From NCBI RefSeq assembly GCF_011038795.1, contig NZ_JAAKDU010000006.1, positions 1 through 64,000 of the forward strand: DNA of 64,000 bases, read 5' to 3'. Under the pieces are notes generated by a model. The model saw nothing but the letters and a program-made list of their open reading frames with translations. It was not told the origin of the DNA and did no database searches. The DNA comes from Streptococcus tangpeifui. GTDB taxonomy: Bacteria; Bacillota; Bacilli; Lactobacillales; Streptococcaceae. Position 1 is the first letter of the stretch, and each line of letters starts with the position of its first letter. Shown here one piece after another: positions 30,730 through 40,491 of this stretch. A program made the position numbers and the translations under genes.

Positions 30730-32094
30730 ATCGCTAAGAAAAAATCAATCTTTGTCTGTCAGGAATGTGGTTACAATTCCCCCAAATATCTGGGGCGTTG
30801 TCCTAACTGTGGCTCTTGGTCCTCTTTTGTTGAAGAAAAGGAAGTCGAGGAAGTCAAGAATGCTCGAGTGTCTTTGACAGGGGAAAAAACAAAGCCAACC
30901 AAGTTAAAAGATGTCTCCTCTATTGATTATGCCAGAACCAAGACGAACATGGAGGAGTTTAACCGAGTCCTCGGTGGCGGTGTCGTGCCCGGCAGTCTGG
31001 TTCTTATTGGTGGAGATCCTGGTATCGGGAAGTCAACTCTCTTGCTGCAAGTCTCGACCCAGCTGGCCAATAAGGGAACGGTGCTCTATGTGTCAGGGGA
31101 AGAATCGGCCGAGCAAATCAAGCTGCGCAGTGAGCGCCTAGGCGATATTGACAATGAATTTTACATTTACGCTGAAACGAATATGCAAAATATCCGCTCT
31201 GAAATCGAGCGCCTGAAACCGGATTTTCTGATTATTGACTCTATCCAGACGGTCATGAGTCCTGAAATTACCAGTGTTCAAGGTTCTGTTTCTCAGGTGC
31301 GGGAGGTGACGGCTGAGCTTATGCAGCTGGCCAAGAGCAATAATATTGCCACCTTTATTGTGGGTCATGTCACCAAGGAAGGGACCTTGGCTGGTCCGCG
31401 GATGCTGGAGCACATGGTCGATACGGTTCTCTATTTTGAAGGGGAACGTCATCATACCTTTCGAATATTGCGGGCGGTGAAAAACCGCTTTGGCTCAACC
31501 AATGAGATTGGGATTTTTGAAATGCAGACGGGCGGTCTGGTTGAGGTCCTCAATCCTAGTCAGCTCTTCTTGGAAGAACGCTTGGATGGGGCGACAGGCT
31601 CGGCTATTGTTGTCACCATGGAAGGAACACGTCCGATTTTAGCTGAGGTTCAAGCCCTAGTCACACCGACGGTTTTTGGCAATGCCAAACGAACCACGAC
31701 AGGACTCGATTTCAATCGGGTTAGCCTGATTATGGCCGTCTTGGAAAAACGCTGCGGTCTCCTTCTGCAAAATCAAGATGCTTATCTCAAGTCAGCTGGT
31801 GGGGTCAAGCTGGACGAGCCAGCTATCGATCTAGCGGTGGCAGTCGCTATTGCTTCCTCCTACAAGGAAGCACCGACCAATGCTCAGGATGCCTTCATCG
31901 GTGAAATCGGTCTGACAGGAGAAATTCGCCGTGTCAATCGAATTGAGCAACGCATCAATGAGGCTGCCAAGCTTGGTTTTACCAAAATCTATGCACCCAA
32001 GAATGCCCTGCATGGGATTGATATCCCAAAAAACATTGAAGTTATTGGAGTTTCAACGGTTGGGGAAGTATTAAAGAAAGTATTTAAGTCATGA
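30730..32094 (+). CDS. radA: DNA repair protein RadA, apparent non-ATG start
   Basis: RadA is a RecA-like helicase that promotes branch migration in recombination and, in streptococci, transformation. The N-terminal zinc finger (VCQECGY and RCPNCGSW) is encoded from about 30748 and no ATG, GTG or TTG precedes it in frame. AAGGAGG at 30714-30720 points to ATC at 30730 (nine-base spacing, giving IAKKKS); ACG at 30727 is another option. Walker A GDPGIGKS, the KNRFG motif and the C-terminal Lon-like domain are intact over about 454 residues. Starting only at the internal GTG 30868 would lose the zinc finger. The stop overlaps rlmB. Confidence 0.92.
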   Translation: MAKKKSIFVCQECGYNSPKYLGRCPNCGSWSSFVEEKEVEEVKNARVSLTGEKTKPTKLKDVSSIDYARTKTNMEEFNRVLGGGVVPGSLVLIGGDPGIGKSTLLLQVSTQLANKGTVLYVSGEESAEQIKLRSERLGDIDNEFYIYAETNMQNIRSEIERLKPDFLIIDSIQTVMSPEITSVQGSVSQVREVTAELMQLAKSNNIATFIVGHVTKEGTLAGPRMLEHMVDTVLYFEGERHHTFRILRAVKNRFGSTNEIGIFEMQTGGLVEVLNPSQLFLEERLDGATGSAIVVTMEGTRPILAEVQALVTPTVFGNAKRTTTGLDFNRVSLIMAVLEKRCGLLLQNQDAYLKSAGGVKLDEPAIDLAVAVAIASSYKEAPTNAQDAFIGEIGLTGEIRRVNRIEQRINEAAKLGFTKIYAPKNALHGIDIPKNIEVIGVSTVGEVLKKVFKS

Positions 32095-32828
32095 CAGAAA
32101 AACAAGCCAATGATGTGGTCTATGGGGTTCATGCTACCCTAGAAGCCCTAGAAGCCAATACAGGTAATAAACTCTATATTCAAGATGATCTAAGAGGCAA
32201 GAACGTCGATAAAATCAAAGCCCTAGCAGCTCAGAAAAAGGTTGCTATTTCGTGGACTTCTAAGAAAATTCTGTCCGAGATGACTCAGGGAGCCGTCCAT
32301 CAAGGTTTTGTCCTGCGGGTTTCCGCATTTGCCTATAGTGATTTGACGACAATTTTAGCCAAGGCAGATCAGAAAGAAAATCCGCTGATTTTGATTTTGG
32401 ATGGTTTGACAGATCCTCATAATTTTGGTTCGATCCTACGAACAGCCGATGCGACTGGTGTTGCTGGTGTTATTATCCCCAAGCATCGGGCAGTTGGCGT
32501 TACTCCAGTTGTTGCCAAAACATCAACGGGAGCGGTAGAACATATCCCCATTGCCCGTGTGACCAACCTCAGTCAAACCTTGGATAAACTGAAAGAGTCT
32601 GGCTATTGGATTTTTGGAACTGATATGGATGGCACGCCCAGCCAAAAGTGGAATACAGCTGGCAAGCTAGCCCTGATTATCGGCAATGAGGGCAAGGGGA
32701 TTTCCCCCAACCTCAAAAGGCAAGTGGATGAAATGATTACTATCCCTATGACTGGTCATGTGCAAAGTTTAAATGCCAGCGTAGCTGCGGCTATCCTCAT
32801 GTACGAGGTTTTTCGGCATAAGCTCTAA
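32091..32828 (+). CDS. rlmB: 23S rRNA (guanosine-2'-O)-methyltransferase RlmB (TrmH family)
   Basis: A SpoU-type methyltransferase of 245 residues. The knotted C-terminal domain has [16 protein letters not shown] (motif 1), [10 protein letters not shown] (motif 2) and [18 protein letters not shown] (motif 3). The N-terminal part is the rRNA-binding domain. It overlaps radA by four bases (ATGA), so it is translated from the dut-radA message. Confidence 0.9.
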   Translation: MTEKQANDVVYGVHATLEALEANTGNKLYIQDDLRGKNVDKIKALAAQKKVAISWTSKKILSEMTQGAVHQGFVLRVSAFAYSDLTTILAKADQKENPLILILDGLTDPHNFGSILRTADATGVAGVIIPKHRAVGVTPVVAKTSTGAVEHIPIARVTNLSQTLDKLKESGYWIFGTDMDGTPSQKWNTAGKLALIIGNEGKGISPNLKRQVDEMITIPMTGHVQSLNASVAAAILMYEVFRHKL

Positions 32829-32862
32829 GCAAAGTATGGAAATCTGATCTCCATCCGTTTAG

Positions 32863-32890
32863 AGGTCAGGCACAACCTTGTCCAATATTC
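32863..32890 (-). repeat. Short interspersed motif, copy 1
   Basis: On the minus strand this reads GGAATATTGGAC followed by AAGGTTGTGCC. Related copies are GGAACACTGGACGAG at about 50193 and GGAATATTGGACGAG at about 59273. Confidence 0.35.
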
Positions 32891-33024
32891 CTTTTTTTGG
32901 AATAAACTCTTAGCGCAGTGGTTGCTTAGCAAGAGATGGGGCAAACAGTTTGGGAGACTGTTTGAGAAAACCAATATCAACTGTGCGGAAGTGGGCGTGA
33001 AATGCCCCAGTGGAGTTTGTCAGT

Positions 33025-33140
33025 CGGGGATAGACTGACAAAGCCTGCCGTCTTAAAACAAGAGTTCGGCAGCAGTCTAAGCCTTAAAATGGGAGAGCGA
33101 GGAAAATCAAAATCACCATTTCACGACGATTTACCGATTT
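33025..33140 (-). repeat. Right arm of the inverted repeat flanking dut-radA-rlmB
   Basis: The reverse complement matches 29967-30075 in blocks: GGTAAATCGTCGTGAAAT, GATTTTGATTTTCCTCGCTC, CCCATTTTAAGG and TTGTTTTAAGACGGCAGG. The rest of the gap 32829-33182 contains small hairpins (AAACAGT...ACTGTTT near 32950) and no gene. Confidence 0.75.
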
Positions 33141-33182
33141 TCCCCACTCCTTTTTAGCTCCCTAAGAAAAGGAGGCCTTTTC

Positions 33183-33695
33183 GTGAAAAAGAAAATTCTT
33201 TTAGTTGATGGCTACAATATGATTGCCTTTTGGCAGGAAACCCATCGTCTCTTTAAAACCAACCAGCTGGATGCAGCTAGAACTATTCTGCTACGGAAAC
33301 TCAGCCATTATGCTAGTTTTGAAGGTTTGGAAATTATCTGTGTCTTTGATGCTCAGTATGTTCCTGGCAGCCGCCAGAAATATGATGACTACGCTCTGAC
33401 AGTTATCTTTACCGAGGAAGATGAGACAGCTGATTCTTATATCGAGCGGACGGCTGCTGAGCTGAACAGTCCCCTCAATCGGGTCGAAGTAGCTACTAGC
33501 GACCTCAATGAACAATGGACGGTCTTTTCTCAAGGGGCTCTGCGAGTCTCTGCTCGAGAACTTGAAGAACGGGTTAATGTGGTCAAGTCAAACTTGGACA
33601 AGATGTCTAAAAATATTGATCTCTATACCCCTCGACTAGGATCTCTAGATAACGAACAGCTCGCCAAACTCCGATCTTATTTGGACGATCTTTAA
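33183..33695 (+). CDS. rae1: NYN-domain ribosome-dependent endonuclease Rae1 (YacP)
   Basis: A 170-residue NYN/PIN-like nuclease. The start LLVDGYNMIAFW holds the first acidic catalytic aspartate, and TEEDETADSYIER and VEVATSDLNEQ carry further acidic positions. Bacillus Rae1 enters the ribosomal A site and cuts mRNA. A GTG start at 33183 follows AGGAGG. In firmicutes it usually follows rlmB, as here, but a repeat arm now lies between them. Confidence 0.88.
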   Translation: MKKKILLVDGYNMIAFWQETHRLFKTNQLDAARTILLRKLSHYASFEGLEIICVFDAQYVPGSRQKYDDYALTVIFTEEDETADSYIERTAAELNSPLNRVEVATSDLNEQWTVFSQGALRVSARELEERVNVVKSNLDKMSKNIDLYTPRLGSLDNEQLAKLRSYLDDL

Positions 33696-33845
33696 CTAGA
33701 GAGCAGGAAGAGTAAGCCGATTTTCTTTCATTTAATCAACACTATTGGCACGGTGCTTTTTAATGAAAGAAAATCATTTACAAATGCTTCAAAGTCGGTT
33801 ATGCTAGTCTTTGGAGAGAGAACCATCATAAAAACGGAGGTTGGC

Positions 33846-34706
33846 ATGACTTTTAAAATCATTACTGATTCGACTGCCGATTTAGACGAAAACTGGGCTC
33901 AGGCCCAAGATATTGATATTCTCGGATTAACCATTACCTTAAACGATAAAACCTATCCCACGGTTGGTCCTGAACGCGTGACAAGTGAGTTTCTTTTGCA
34001 GGCCATGAAAGCTGGTGCTCAGCCGACGACTAGTCAGGTTAATGTTGGTCAATTTGAAGCTAGTTTTAAAACTTATGCCCAAGAAGGGCGGCCAATTCTC
34101 TATCTAGCCTTTTCCTCGGTTCTTTCAGGGACTTACCAGTCCAGCCAGATTGCTAAAGATCTGGTCCTAGAGACCTATCCAGAAGCAGTCATTGAAATTA
34201 TTGATACTAGGGCCGCTGCTGGAGGGGAAGGCTATCTTTCTATCCTCGCCGCTCAAATGCGGGACCAAGGGGCTAGCCTTGAGGAGGTCAAGGCAAAAAT
34301 TATTGATGTTCTGCCTCGCTTGCGAACCTTCTTTTTAGTAGATGACCTTTATCACCTTATGCGAGGGGGGCGTCTATCTAAGAGTTCTGCTCTGATTGGC
34401 AGTTTAGTTAATATCAAACCCCTGCTTTGGCTGGATGCTGAGGGCAAGCTAGTTCCCTTAGCAAAGTTGCGGGGGCGTAAGAAGGCTATAAAGGAAATGC
34501 TGGTTCGGGCAACTCAGGATGTGGAAACCAGCACTGCTGTTGTTGCCTATTCTAACGATGAAGCCAGTGCCCAAGATCTCAAGGCTAGATTGCTGGAAAA
34601 TTCCGCTATTTCTGAGGTACTCATGATGCCGCTGGGACCAGTTATCTCGGCCCATGTTGGCCCTAAGACCTTAGCCATCTTTACGATTGGTCATGAACCT
34701 CGCTAG
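33846..34706 (+). CDS. DegV family fatty-acid-binding protein
   Basis: A 286-residue DegV (FakB-like) protein. It starts [18 protein letters not shown] and carries the TSQVNVGQF and [10 protein letters not shown] loops that hold the carboxylate of a fatty acid. FakB proteins present fatty acids to the kinase FakA. CGGAGG precedes the ATG at 33846; the frame is open 31 codons further upstream without a site. Confidence 0.88.
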   Translation: MTFKIITDSTADLDENWAQAQDIDILGLTITLNDKTYPTVGPERVTSEFLLQAMKAGAQPTTSQVNVGQFEASFKTYAQEGRPILYLAFSSVLSGTYQSSQIAKDLVLETYPEAVIEIIDTRAAAGGEGYLSILAAQMRDQGASLEEVKAKIIDVLPRLRTFFLVDDLYHLMRGGRLSKSSALIGSLVNIKPLLWLDAEGKLVPLAKLRGRKKAIKEMLVRATQDVETSTAVVAYSNDEASAQDLKARLLENSAISEVLMMPLGPVISAHVGPKTLAIFTIGHEPR

Positions 34707-34864
34707 GCGGGCCAGTACTGACAATTTTCGATGGCGAAATGGCTTTGACTGATTTGTAAACGATGAGCTTTAACCATAAAAAACTTCAAGTTCTTGAACC
34801 ACAATATTCAGGAGCTTATTTTTTTATGAAAATGACCTTGTAGAATGGCCTTTGTTATGTTATC

Positions 34865-35338
34865 ATGGTACAAAATTTAAATGAAGCTTTAAGAAAAGAA
34901 TACTATGACAATGTAAAAACTGCGCATGTCTATTAGGTTAGTCTGGAAATACTGGTCGTTACTGAAATCTTCATACGAGGACTGGGTTGCTTTATCGCTA
35001 TTTGATTGCCCTTGTCCAAGATGGTGCCCTCCTTCTTATTTGCTGTTTTTTTTCAGTGAGAAATTTATAGTTCTGTACGAAGGTGCTATTGGATTTTGAC
35101 GACAAGTAAGCTAGTTTTATACGCAATTTTCAGAGCTTACAATATTTTATGGGTAATTGCGCAGCAATCACGGCTGTCTGTCCCCTTATCGTGTCCTCTT
35201 TATTAGGAGAAATTACCTTCATCGCAAGATTTGTTGGCATCTTCCTTATCCATTGGTCTTGCAGCGAGTATTCTTGAAGGGTATCTTTTTATAGTCCTGA
35301 TTCTAGGCTATTTGAGTAAGGAAGAAGTCCTGCCATAA
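34865..35338 (+). pseudogene. Decayed membrane-protein gene
   Basis: The stretch starts MVQNLNEALRKEYYDN and is then broken by stops and frame changes. Hydrophobic pieces can still be read in different frames: LLYRYLIALVQDGALLLICC, VGIFLIH and SILEGYLFIVLILGYLSKEE. The size (about 158 codons) is close to the intact small membrane protein at 35555. I do not recognise the family. No other gene lies in 34707-35554. Confidence 0.45.
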
Positions 35339-35554
35339 GCAAAATCAAATAGGCAGTAACTTTTCAGGTCTTAGCTTTAGTAGCGGTATACGTGTTAACG
35401 TACTGGTTTGTACCAGTCTTGCCTTGATTTACTTTTTGTCCTCCTGTGTTGTAAGAAATTAGAGGAGCTCTACCCAATTTCTGGAAAATCCAGGTAATGC
35501 AGAAGTCAGCGAGGTTCTAAATTGTTAAACAAGAAAAAACAAGGAGAGGAAATG

Positions 35555-36007
35555 ATGTCTGGAAAGATCAAACGAGGTCACCTAAAACTTTGGCAGAAAG
35601 CTACTGTAGTCTTGACCGGTTTGGTAACACTGCTAGGAGCTGCTGTCATAATCTATACCCTATTTAGTGAGGGTTCCACATCTCCAAAATCCATTCAGAA
35701 TGACTTTTTAATGGTTTTAACAGGGATTTTTATGATAGTAATGCTGATCTTTGTGGTTCTCTTACTGCTGGGAAAAGGCTGGGAGCAACTGGGGCCAGAG
35801 GAAATGTCACCGCAGGAGCGTAAGTTTCGCTTTCGCTGGAGTAATTTCAACATGGGTAACATAATCTTGATAGTCTTACATCAGATTTTTCATCTACCTT
35901 ATTGGCTGGCTGTTCTAATTGATGTCATTGTACTCATCAACTTTTGTATTCTAATCTATGTCATGCTGACCCATAAGACTATTCGCTCAGACGAGAATTC
36001 ACTGTAA
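35555..36007 (+). CDS. Small membrane protein of unknown function
   Basis: About 150 residues with four hydrophobic segments: VVLTGLVTLLGAAVIIYTLF, FLMVLTGIFMIVMLIFVVLL, NIILIVLHQIFHL and LAVLIDVIVLINFCILIYVM. Between the second and third is a charged loop. It ends 15 bases before a CPBP protease gene, so the two are likely cotranscribed. GGAGAGG supports the second of two adjacent ATG codons (35555). Function unknown. Confidence 0.6.
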   Translation: MSGKIKRGHLKLWQKATVVLTGLVTLLGAAVIIYTLFSEGSTSPKSIQNDFLMVLTGIFMIVMLIFVVLLLLGKGWEQLGPEEMSPQERKFRFRWSNFNMGNIILIVLHQIFHLPYWLAVLIDVIVLINFCILIYVMLTHKTIRSDENSL

Positions 36008-36022
36008 AAACGGAGATTTATT

Positions 36023-36733
36023 ATGAAAGTATTTTTAGAAAAACTTAAATGGATTGGTCTTGCTATTGGCCTCTCTCTGGCTGAGCAAGCAGGGATGCTT
36101 GTTATTAGCTTTGCAGCTGTTGTTAAAACAGTAGCAAAGTATGGCCGACAAGCCGATCCCAATCATCTTTTACCGGCTGGACCAGTTGGTGTTGGTTTAG
36201 CTGTCCTAGTGGAGCTAGGAGCTCTAGCCTTGGCCGTTTGGCTCCTTTATAGGTGGGATTTTATTAAGAAAAAAAGGCTGAACTGGAAAATCTTAGTTTT
36301 TGGTCTTATTCTTGCTTATGTTTTGGTGACAGGAATTGAGCAGGTGGCTAGTTTTATCATGCAGCTGGAAGATAAAACCAATACTTCCAACCAACAGGCT
36401 GTAGAAAGTATGCTGTCCTACGTTCCAGCTTTCTTTATGATTATTGCGGTGGCTATCACAGCACCGGTTATTGAAGAATTAATTTTTCGTGGTTTTATTC
36501 AGCAAAAGCTCTTTCGCAATCCTTGGCTGGGCTATCTCTTTGGCAGTCTAGCTTTTGGTTTGGCGCATACCCCTGATTCTTGGGGAGCAGCGCTGGCTTA
36601 CATTGGTATGGGAGCTGTTATAGGTTTCTTTGCCTTTAAATACAAACGGCTGGAATATGGTATTGTTCTGCATATCCTCAATAATTTTATTTCTGTTTTA
36701 ATCATGTACCAAATGATTAGCCTTCCTTGGTAG
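36023..36733 (+). CDS. CPBP family intramembrane metalloprotease
   Basis: A 236-residue polytopic protein with the Abi/CAAX protease motifs: EELIFRGF (motif 1, EExxxR), FGLAHTPD (motif 2, histidine) and HILNNFIS (motif 3, HxxxN). Such proteins act in prenyl-protein processing in eukaryotes and in bacteriocin self-immunity and other poorly known roles in streptococci and lactobacilli. A related gene follows 34 bases later. Confidence 0.88.
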   Translation: MKVFLEKLKWIGLAIGLSLAEQAGMLVISFAAVVKTVAKYGRQADPNHLLPAGPVGVGLAVLVELGALALAVWLLYRWDFIKKKRLNWKILVFGLILAYVLVTGIEQVASFIMQLEDKTNTSNQQAVESMLSYVPAFFMIIAVAITAPVIEELIFRGFIQQKLFRNPWLGYLFGSLAFGLAHTPDSWGAALAYIGMGAVIGFFAFKYKRLEYGIVLHILNNFISVLIMYQMISLPW

Positions 36734-36767
36734 GTCAAGTTAGTAATTAAATGGGAAAGGAAAAGAT

Positions 36768-37451
36768 ATGAAAATTGCTAAAATTGCTTTTAATAAGTTG
36801 AAATGGCTGTTGTTAGCCTTCCTACTTTTTTATCTGGATAATGCTCTCCAAGTTTGGTTTATCCTTGGGAAAAACTTAAGCAAGACAGGAACCTCTCTAA
36901 CGGCTACACTTGTATTTTTACTGGCAACTCTCCTTTTGTTTTTACTCTTTAAGTTTTTGAGAGAACCTCTGTCCATTAAATCCTTGACCAGCACTAAGTT
37001 TGCTTGGTATTTATTAGCCCTGCCAGCTGTTTTTATCACCAATGTTATTGGCAGTTTGGTTCAACAACTGTTAACACATTCTAGCGCCAGCGCCAACCAA
37101 AATGCCTTGATGAACTTAGGGATGCCCTTTTATTTAGCGATTGCTTTTTTGGTTATTTTCGCTCCTGTTACTGAAGAATTGATTTTCCGCAAGTGCCTCT
37201 TAGAAAAGGTTTTTGGCTTTGAGGGCTACTGGAAATGGATTGGTTGGCTGGTGACGGCCGTCCTCTTTGCTGCCATTCATCTCATTCGGGATCCTGCTAA
37301 TATTGGCGGTTGGATTACCTATGGAGGTATGGGCTTGGTCTTTGGTTTTGTGGCGATGCAATCCAAGCGGGTTGAATATAGCATCGCTATTCACATGTTT
37401 ATGAATGCTTACGCTACCTTCATCATGATTTTGATGACCTTAGGTCAATAA
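36768..37451 (+). CDS. CPBP family intramembrane metalloprotease, second copy
   Basis: A 227-residue paralogue of the preceding gene, with EELIFRKC, AAIHLIRD and HMFMNAY at the motif positions. The motifs are intact. Tandem CPBP genes often accompany bacteriocin loci, but none is visible next to this pair. Confidence 0.87.
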   Translation: MKIAKIAFNKLKWLLLAFLLFYLDNALQVWFILGKNLSKTGTSLTATLVFLLATLLLFLLFKFLREPLSIKSLTSTKFAWYLLALPAVFITNVIGSLVQQLLTHSSASANQNALMNLGMPFYLAIAFLVIFAPVTEELIFRKCLLEKVFGFEGYWKWIGWLVTAVLFAAIHLIRDPANIGGWITYGGMGLVFGFVAMQSKRVEYSIAIHMFMNAYATFIMILMTLGQ

Positions 37452-37601
37452 GGGTTAAAGAAAAAAGCTGAAGGGCGAACGTCCGACTAAGCGGGCTAGA
37501 TGTAATTGATAGCTGGCACGCCTGATTCTAGGCTCTATCGCATTGGTAACCCCTGCTAGGCCCAACTTTACGGGATGCTTGCCTGATGGCAGGAAAATAC
37601 T
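37452..37601. other. Intergenic stretch after the CPBP pair
   Basis: No gene or recognised element is evident. A terminator follows at 37602, and 37641-37871 before proC is likewise empty. Confidence 0.4.
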
Positions 37602-37640
37602 AAAACTCCTCAGAAACCAGTATTTCTGAGGAGTTTTGTT
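37602..37640. terminator. Strong bidirectional terminator
   Basis: AAAACTCCTCAGAAA pairs with TTTCTGAGGAGTTTT (perfect 15-base stem, six-base loop) and is followed by TGTT. Confidence 0.85.
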
Positions 37641-37871
37641 AAAGATAATATCTAAAGAAAATCAAAATAGACAAAGCGGACCTTCGTTAAATCTGCTGTC
37701 TCTGAATTTAACACGTCAAGTTTTATAGGATCGTGTCTAAGCCTCCATTAAAACACACCGATGACAAAGCATTGATTGCTAGGGCTCGTGTCATAAGGTC
37801 CTTATAGGCTGGGCTCACTTCTACCCATTTAGCCAAAGGTAGAAACGGGGAGTATTAACATTAAGTCAGGC

Positions 37872-38642
37872 TCAGAGCTCTTTAGCTCGAGCGATAGTGG
37901 CATCAATGCTGGAAATGGCAGAAGCGGTTAAACCAGTCTTTTCCAAATCTGCCAAGCCTGCGATGGTAGTACCGCCAGGACTGGCAATCTTATCAATTAA
38001 ATCATGGGGACTTTCCTGTCCCTGACTGAGATTCTGTGCACTGGCTAGGACAGTTTGTGTAACAATGCTCAGGGCTTGATCCTTAGGAAAGCCATGCTTG
38101 ACACCAGCCAGAGCTAAGGCCTCCATGAAGAGGTAGATGTAGGCTGGACTTGAACCAGCCAAAGCAGTGAAAGTATCAAAATCCTTCTCAGCAATTGCAA
38201 AGGTAGACCCGAAACAATCGGTGATGGTTGTAGCTAAGTCCCAAACTTCCTCATCAACATACTGATTGGCACAGATGGCTGTGGTACTCTGCAAAATCTG
38301 GGCATTGATATTAGGCATAATCCGAATCAGAGGTAGGCTAGGGTCGGTTAGCTCGGCCAAGCGTCTTAGGCTGACCCCAGCTGCCATGGATATGATGGGC
38401 TGATGAAAGTCCAAGGGTTCAAGAACAGTAGGCAAGACCTGAGGCTTGACTCCCAAAATGATGAGATCGGCCTCTGCAACTAAATCAGTTTGTTTTGCCA
38501 AGGCTCTGACTCCCAATTGTTCAGCTTGACGGGCTGTTTTTTGCGGGTCACGCCCGGTCACTAAAAGATCAAAGTCTGTTTTCTCTAGCCCCTTGATGAT
38601 AGCTGTGGCCATCTTTCCAAGGCCGATAAATCCAATTTTCAT
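37872..38642 (-). CDS. proC: Pyrroline-5-carboxylate reductase
   Basis: Last step of proline synthesis. About 256 residues start MKIGFIGLGKMATAIIKGL, with the GxGxMA dinucleotide loop. The C-terminal signature GSSPAYIYLFMEALALAGV and the GGTTIAGL segment are present. A longer reading from TTG at 38693 is possible, but the family start is at 38642. The gene follows pepA on the same strand. Confidence 0.94.
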   Translation of the reverse strand: MKIGFIGLGKMATAIIKGLEKTDFDLLVTGRDPQKTARQAEQLGVRALAKQTDLVAEADLIILGVKPQVLPTVLEPLDFHQPIISMAAGVSLRRLAELTDPSLPLIRIMPNINAQILQSTTAICANQYVDEEVWDLATTITDCFGSTFAIAEKDFDTFTALAGSSPAYIYLFMEALALAGVKHGFPKDQALSIVTQTVLASAQNLSQGQESPHDLIDKIASPGGTTIAGLADLEKTGLTASAISSIDATIARAKEL

Positions 38643-38704
38643 AGCTGATAACCAAGACTTTGCAGCCTGCAGCCTAACCAGTTGCGTTAGCAAAGTCCCT
38701 TTCC

Positions 38705-39770
38705 TTAATAGTTTTTGATTAGATTGACTGTGGAGCGATCCAATTTTCTAATAATTGCTTGCAAGAAAGCCTGAGCCTGATAGAAGTCGTCTATATTGTA
38801 GAGAGTTTGGTGGGAGTGGATGTAGCGAGCACAAACACCAATGGTAGTCGCAGGCACCCCGCTGTTTTGTAGGTGGGCAGCTCCAGCATCAGTACCGCCC
38901 TTGGCTGCATAATACTGGTACTTGATGCCGGCTTCTTCAGCTGTTGTCAAAAGGAAGTCTCGCATATTAGCCAGCATAACATGACCTGGATCGTAGAAAC
39001 GAATCAAGGTACCGTCACCGATTTTACCTTGGCCACCGTAAACGTCGCCTGCCGGTGAGCAATCAACGGCAAAAAAGAGTTCAGGGTCAAACTTGGTCGT
39101 TGAAACATGAGCTCCGCGCAGACCAACTTCCTCTTGAACATTGGCACCAGCAATCAGGGTATTGTCCAGTTGGCTTGTTTTCAGCTTGTCTAAGAGCTCA
39201 GTCACCATGAGAATTCCATAGCGATTATCCCAAGCCTTGCTGATGACGTTTTTTTGATTGGCTGTCAGAATAGCTTGACTATCCGGCACAATAATGTCAC
39301 CGGGAGTAATGTCAAAGCTTTGCGCCTCATTCTTATCACTAAAGCCGCCATCAAAGATAATATCAGCAACGGCTGGTAGGTTAGTCTGACCATTTTGTCC
39401 CCGCAAGAAATGTGGAGGAACTGATCCTGAAATAATCGGTAACTTCTGACCCGAGCGCGTGATTAAAGTAAAACGCTGCGAGGAGAGAACCAATGGATTC
39501 CATCCTCCTATAGCTACAGCTCTCAGAGTCCCATTTTCCTTGATTTCACTGACCATAAATCCGACTTCGTCCATGTGGGCAGCCACCATGACTCGCGGAG
39601 CATCAGACCTTGCACTTTCTTTGATCCCAAAGAGTCCTCCCAGACCGTCGGTTTCAATTCTGTCGACATGAGGTTCAATAGCCTGACGCAGATAGTCTCT
39701 CACTTGGCTTTCATGACCAGCCAAGCTTAAGATTTGTCACTTCTTGAATTTTTGTAAATAAGTCTGTCAT
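38705..39770 (-). CDS. pepA: Glutamyl aminopeptidase PepA (M42), frameshifted near its start
   Basis: An M42 metallopeptidase. The main frame (38705-39724, 339 residues) has AHMDEVGFM, WDNRYG, QEEVGLRGA, FAVDCSP and KGGTDAGAAH with the expected metal ligands. It begins only at LAGHES with a TTG that has no ribosome site. The natural start is visible in another frame: ATG at 39770 gives MTDLFTKIQEVTN and then runs to a stop. One extra or two missing bases between about 39724 and 39735 would join them into a normal 354-residue protein. It is a recent mutation or a sequence error. Confidence 0.85.
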
Positions 39771-39860
39771 TGCGTCCTCACTTTCTTAGTCTTATTTTAG
39801 CATAAAGCTGGTTGGTCAGTCCTATTCTGTCTGTCGCCAAAGGCCTTTATTTATGATAAA

Positions 39861-40160
39861 ATGAAAGGCATGAAACATAAGAAATTACTGCTAACAACAG
39901 GTCTGGCAGGTCTAGCAGGCTTGACAGCTCTGGGCTATGGTCTGCAACAAAAGATGGCTGACCGTAAGCAGGCCCGCCTTGTAGCTGAAATTAGAGCTTA
40001 TTTTAGTCAGATGGGGGATATTCAGGTCCTCTATATCAAGGATTATGAGACAGAAGGCTCCAGTTTATCAGGCGGTCTGGTCTTTGAAGATGGCCGCGTC
40101 CTTGATTTTATCTATGATGACGGCCATATTTCCTATAGTGAGGAGCAAGAAGATGCTTAA
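39861..40160 (+). CDS. Small DUF4651-like membrane-anchored protein
   Basis: A 99-residue protein with a signal-anchor (KKLLLTTGLAGLAGLTALGY) and a small soluble part ending in an acidic tail. It is similar to streptococcal DUF4651 proteins, by recall. ATG codons at 39861 and 39870 are both possible. A TATGAT box ends only a few bases upstream, so the leader would be very short. It overlaps the thioredoxin gene by eight bases. Confidence 0.7.
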   Translation: MKGMKHKKLLLTTGLAGLAGLTALGYGLQQKMADRKQARLVAEIRAYFSQMGDIQVLYIKDYETEGSSLSGGLVFEDGRVLDFIYDDGHISYSEEQEDA

Positions 40161-40470
40161 ACCAGAAACTTACGAAGAATTAGCTGCCTATTTAGAACAA
40201 GATGGCCGTTTGGTCTTCTTATTCACAGCGGATTGGTGTCCCGATTGCCAGTTTCTCTATCCGTTTTTGGATGAGTTAGAAGCCGACAATCCTCATGTTA
40301 CCTTTGTTCAAGTAGATCGCGACGCCTTTATGCCCCTGGCTCAGAAATGGGATATTTTTGGGATTCCTAGTCTGATTGTCGTGGAAAATGGTCAAGAGAT
40401 TGGCCGTCTGGTCAATAAACTTCGTAAGACCAAGCAGGAGATTAACAGTTTTTTAGCAGGATTGAATTAA
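40153..40470 (+). CDS. Thioredoxin-like protein
   Basis: A 105-residue thioredoxin fold with active site WCPDC (in TADWCPDCQF) and the cis-proline segment GIPSLIVV. WCPDC is an uncommon variant of the WCGPC site and may tune the redox potential. The ATG at 40153 follows GAGGAG and overlaps the preceding gene. The ytpR gene follows 21 bases downstream, a conserved streptococcal pairing. Confidence 0.88.
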   Translation: MLKPETYEELAAYLEQDGRLVFLFTADWCPDCQFLYPFLDELEADNPHVTFVQVDRDAFMPLAQKWDIFGIPSLIVVENGQEIGRLVNKLRKTKQEINSFLAGLN

Positions 40471-40491
40471 ACAGAAGGAAGTCAGATACTC

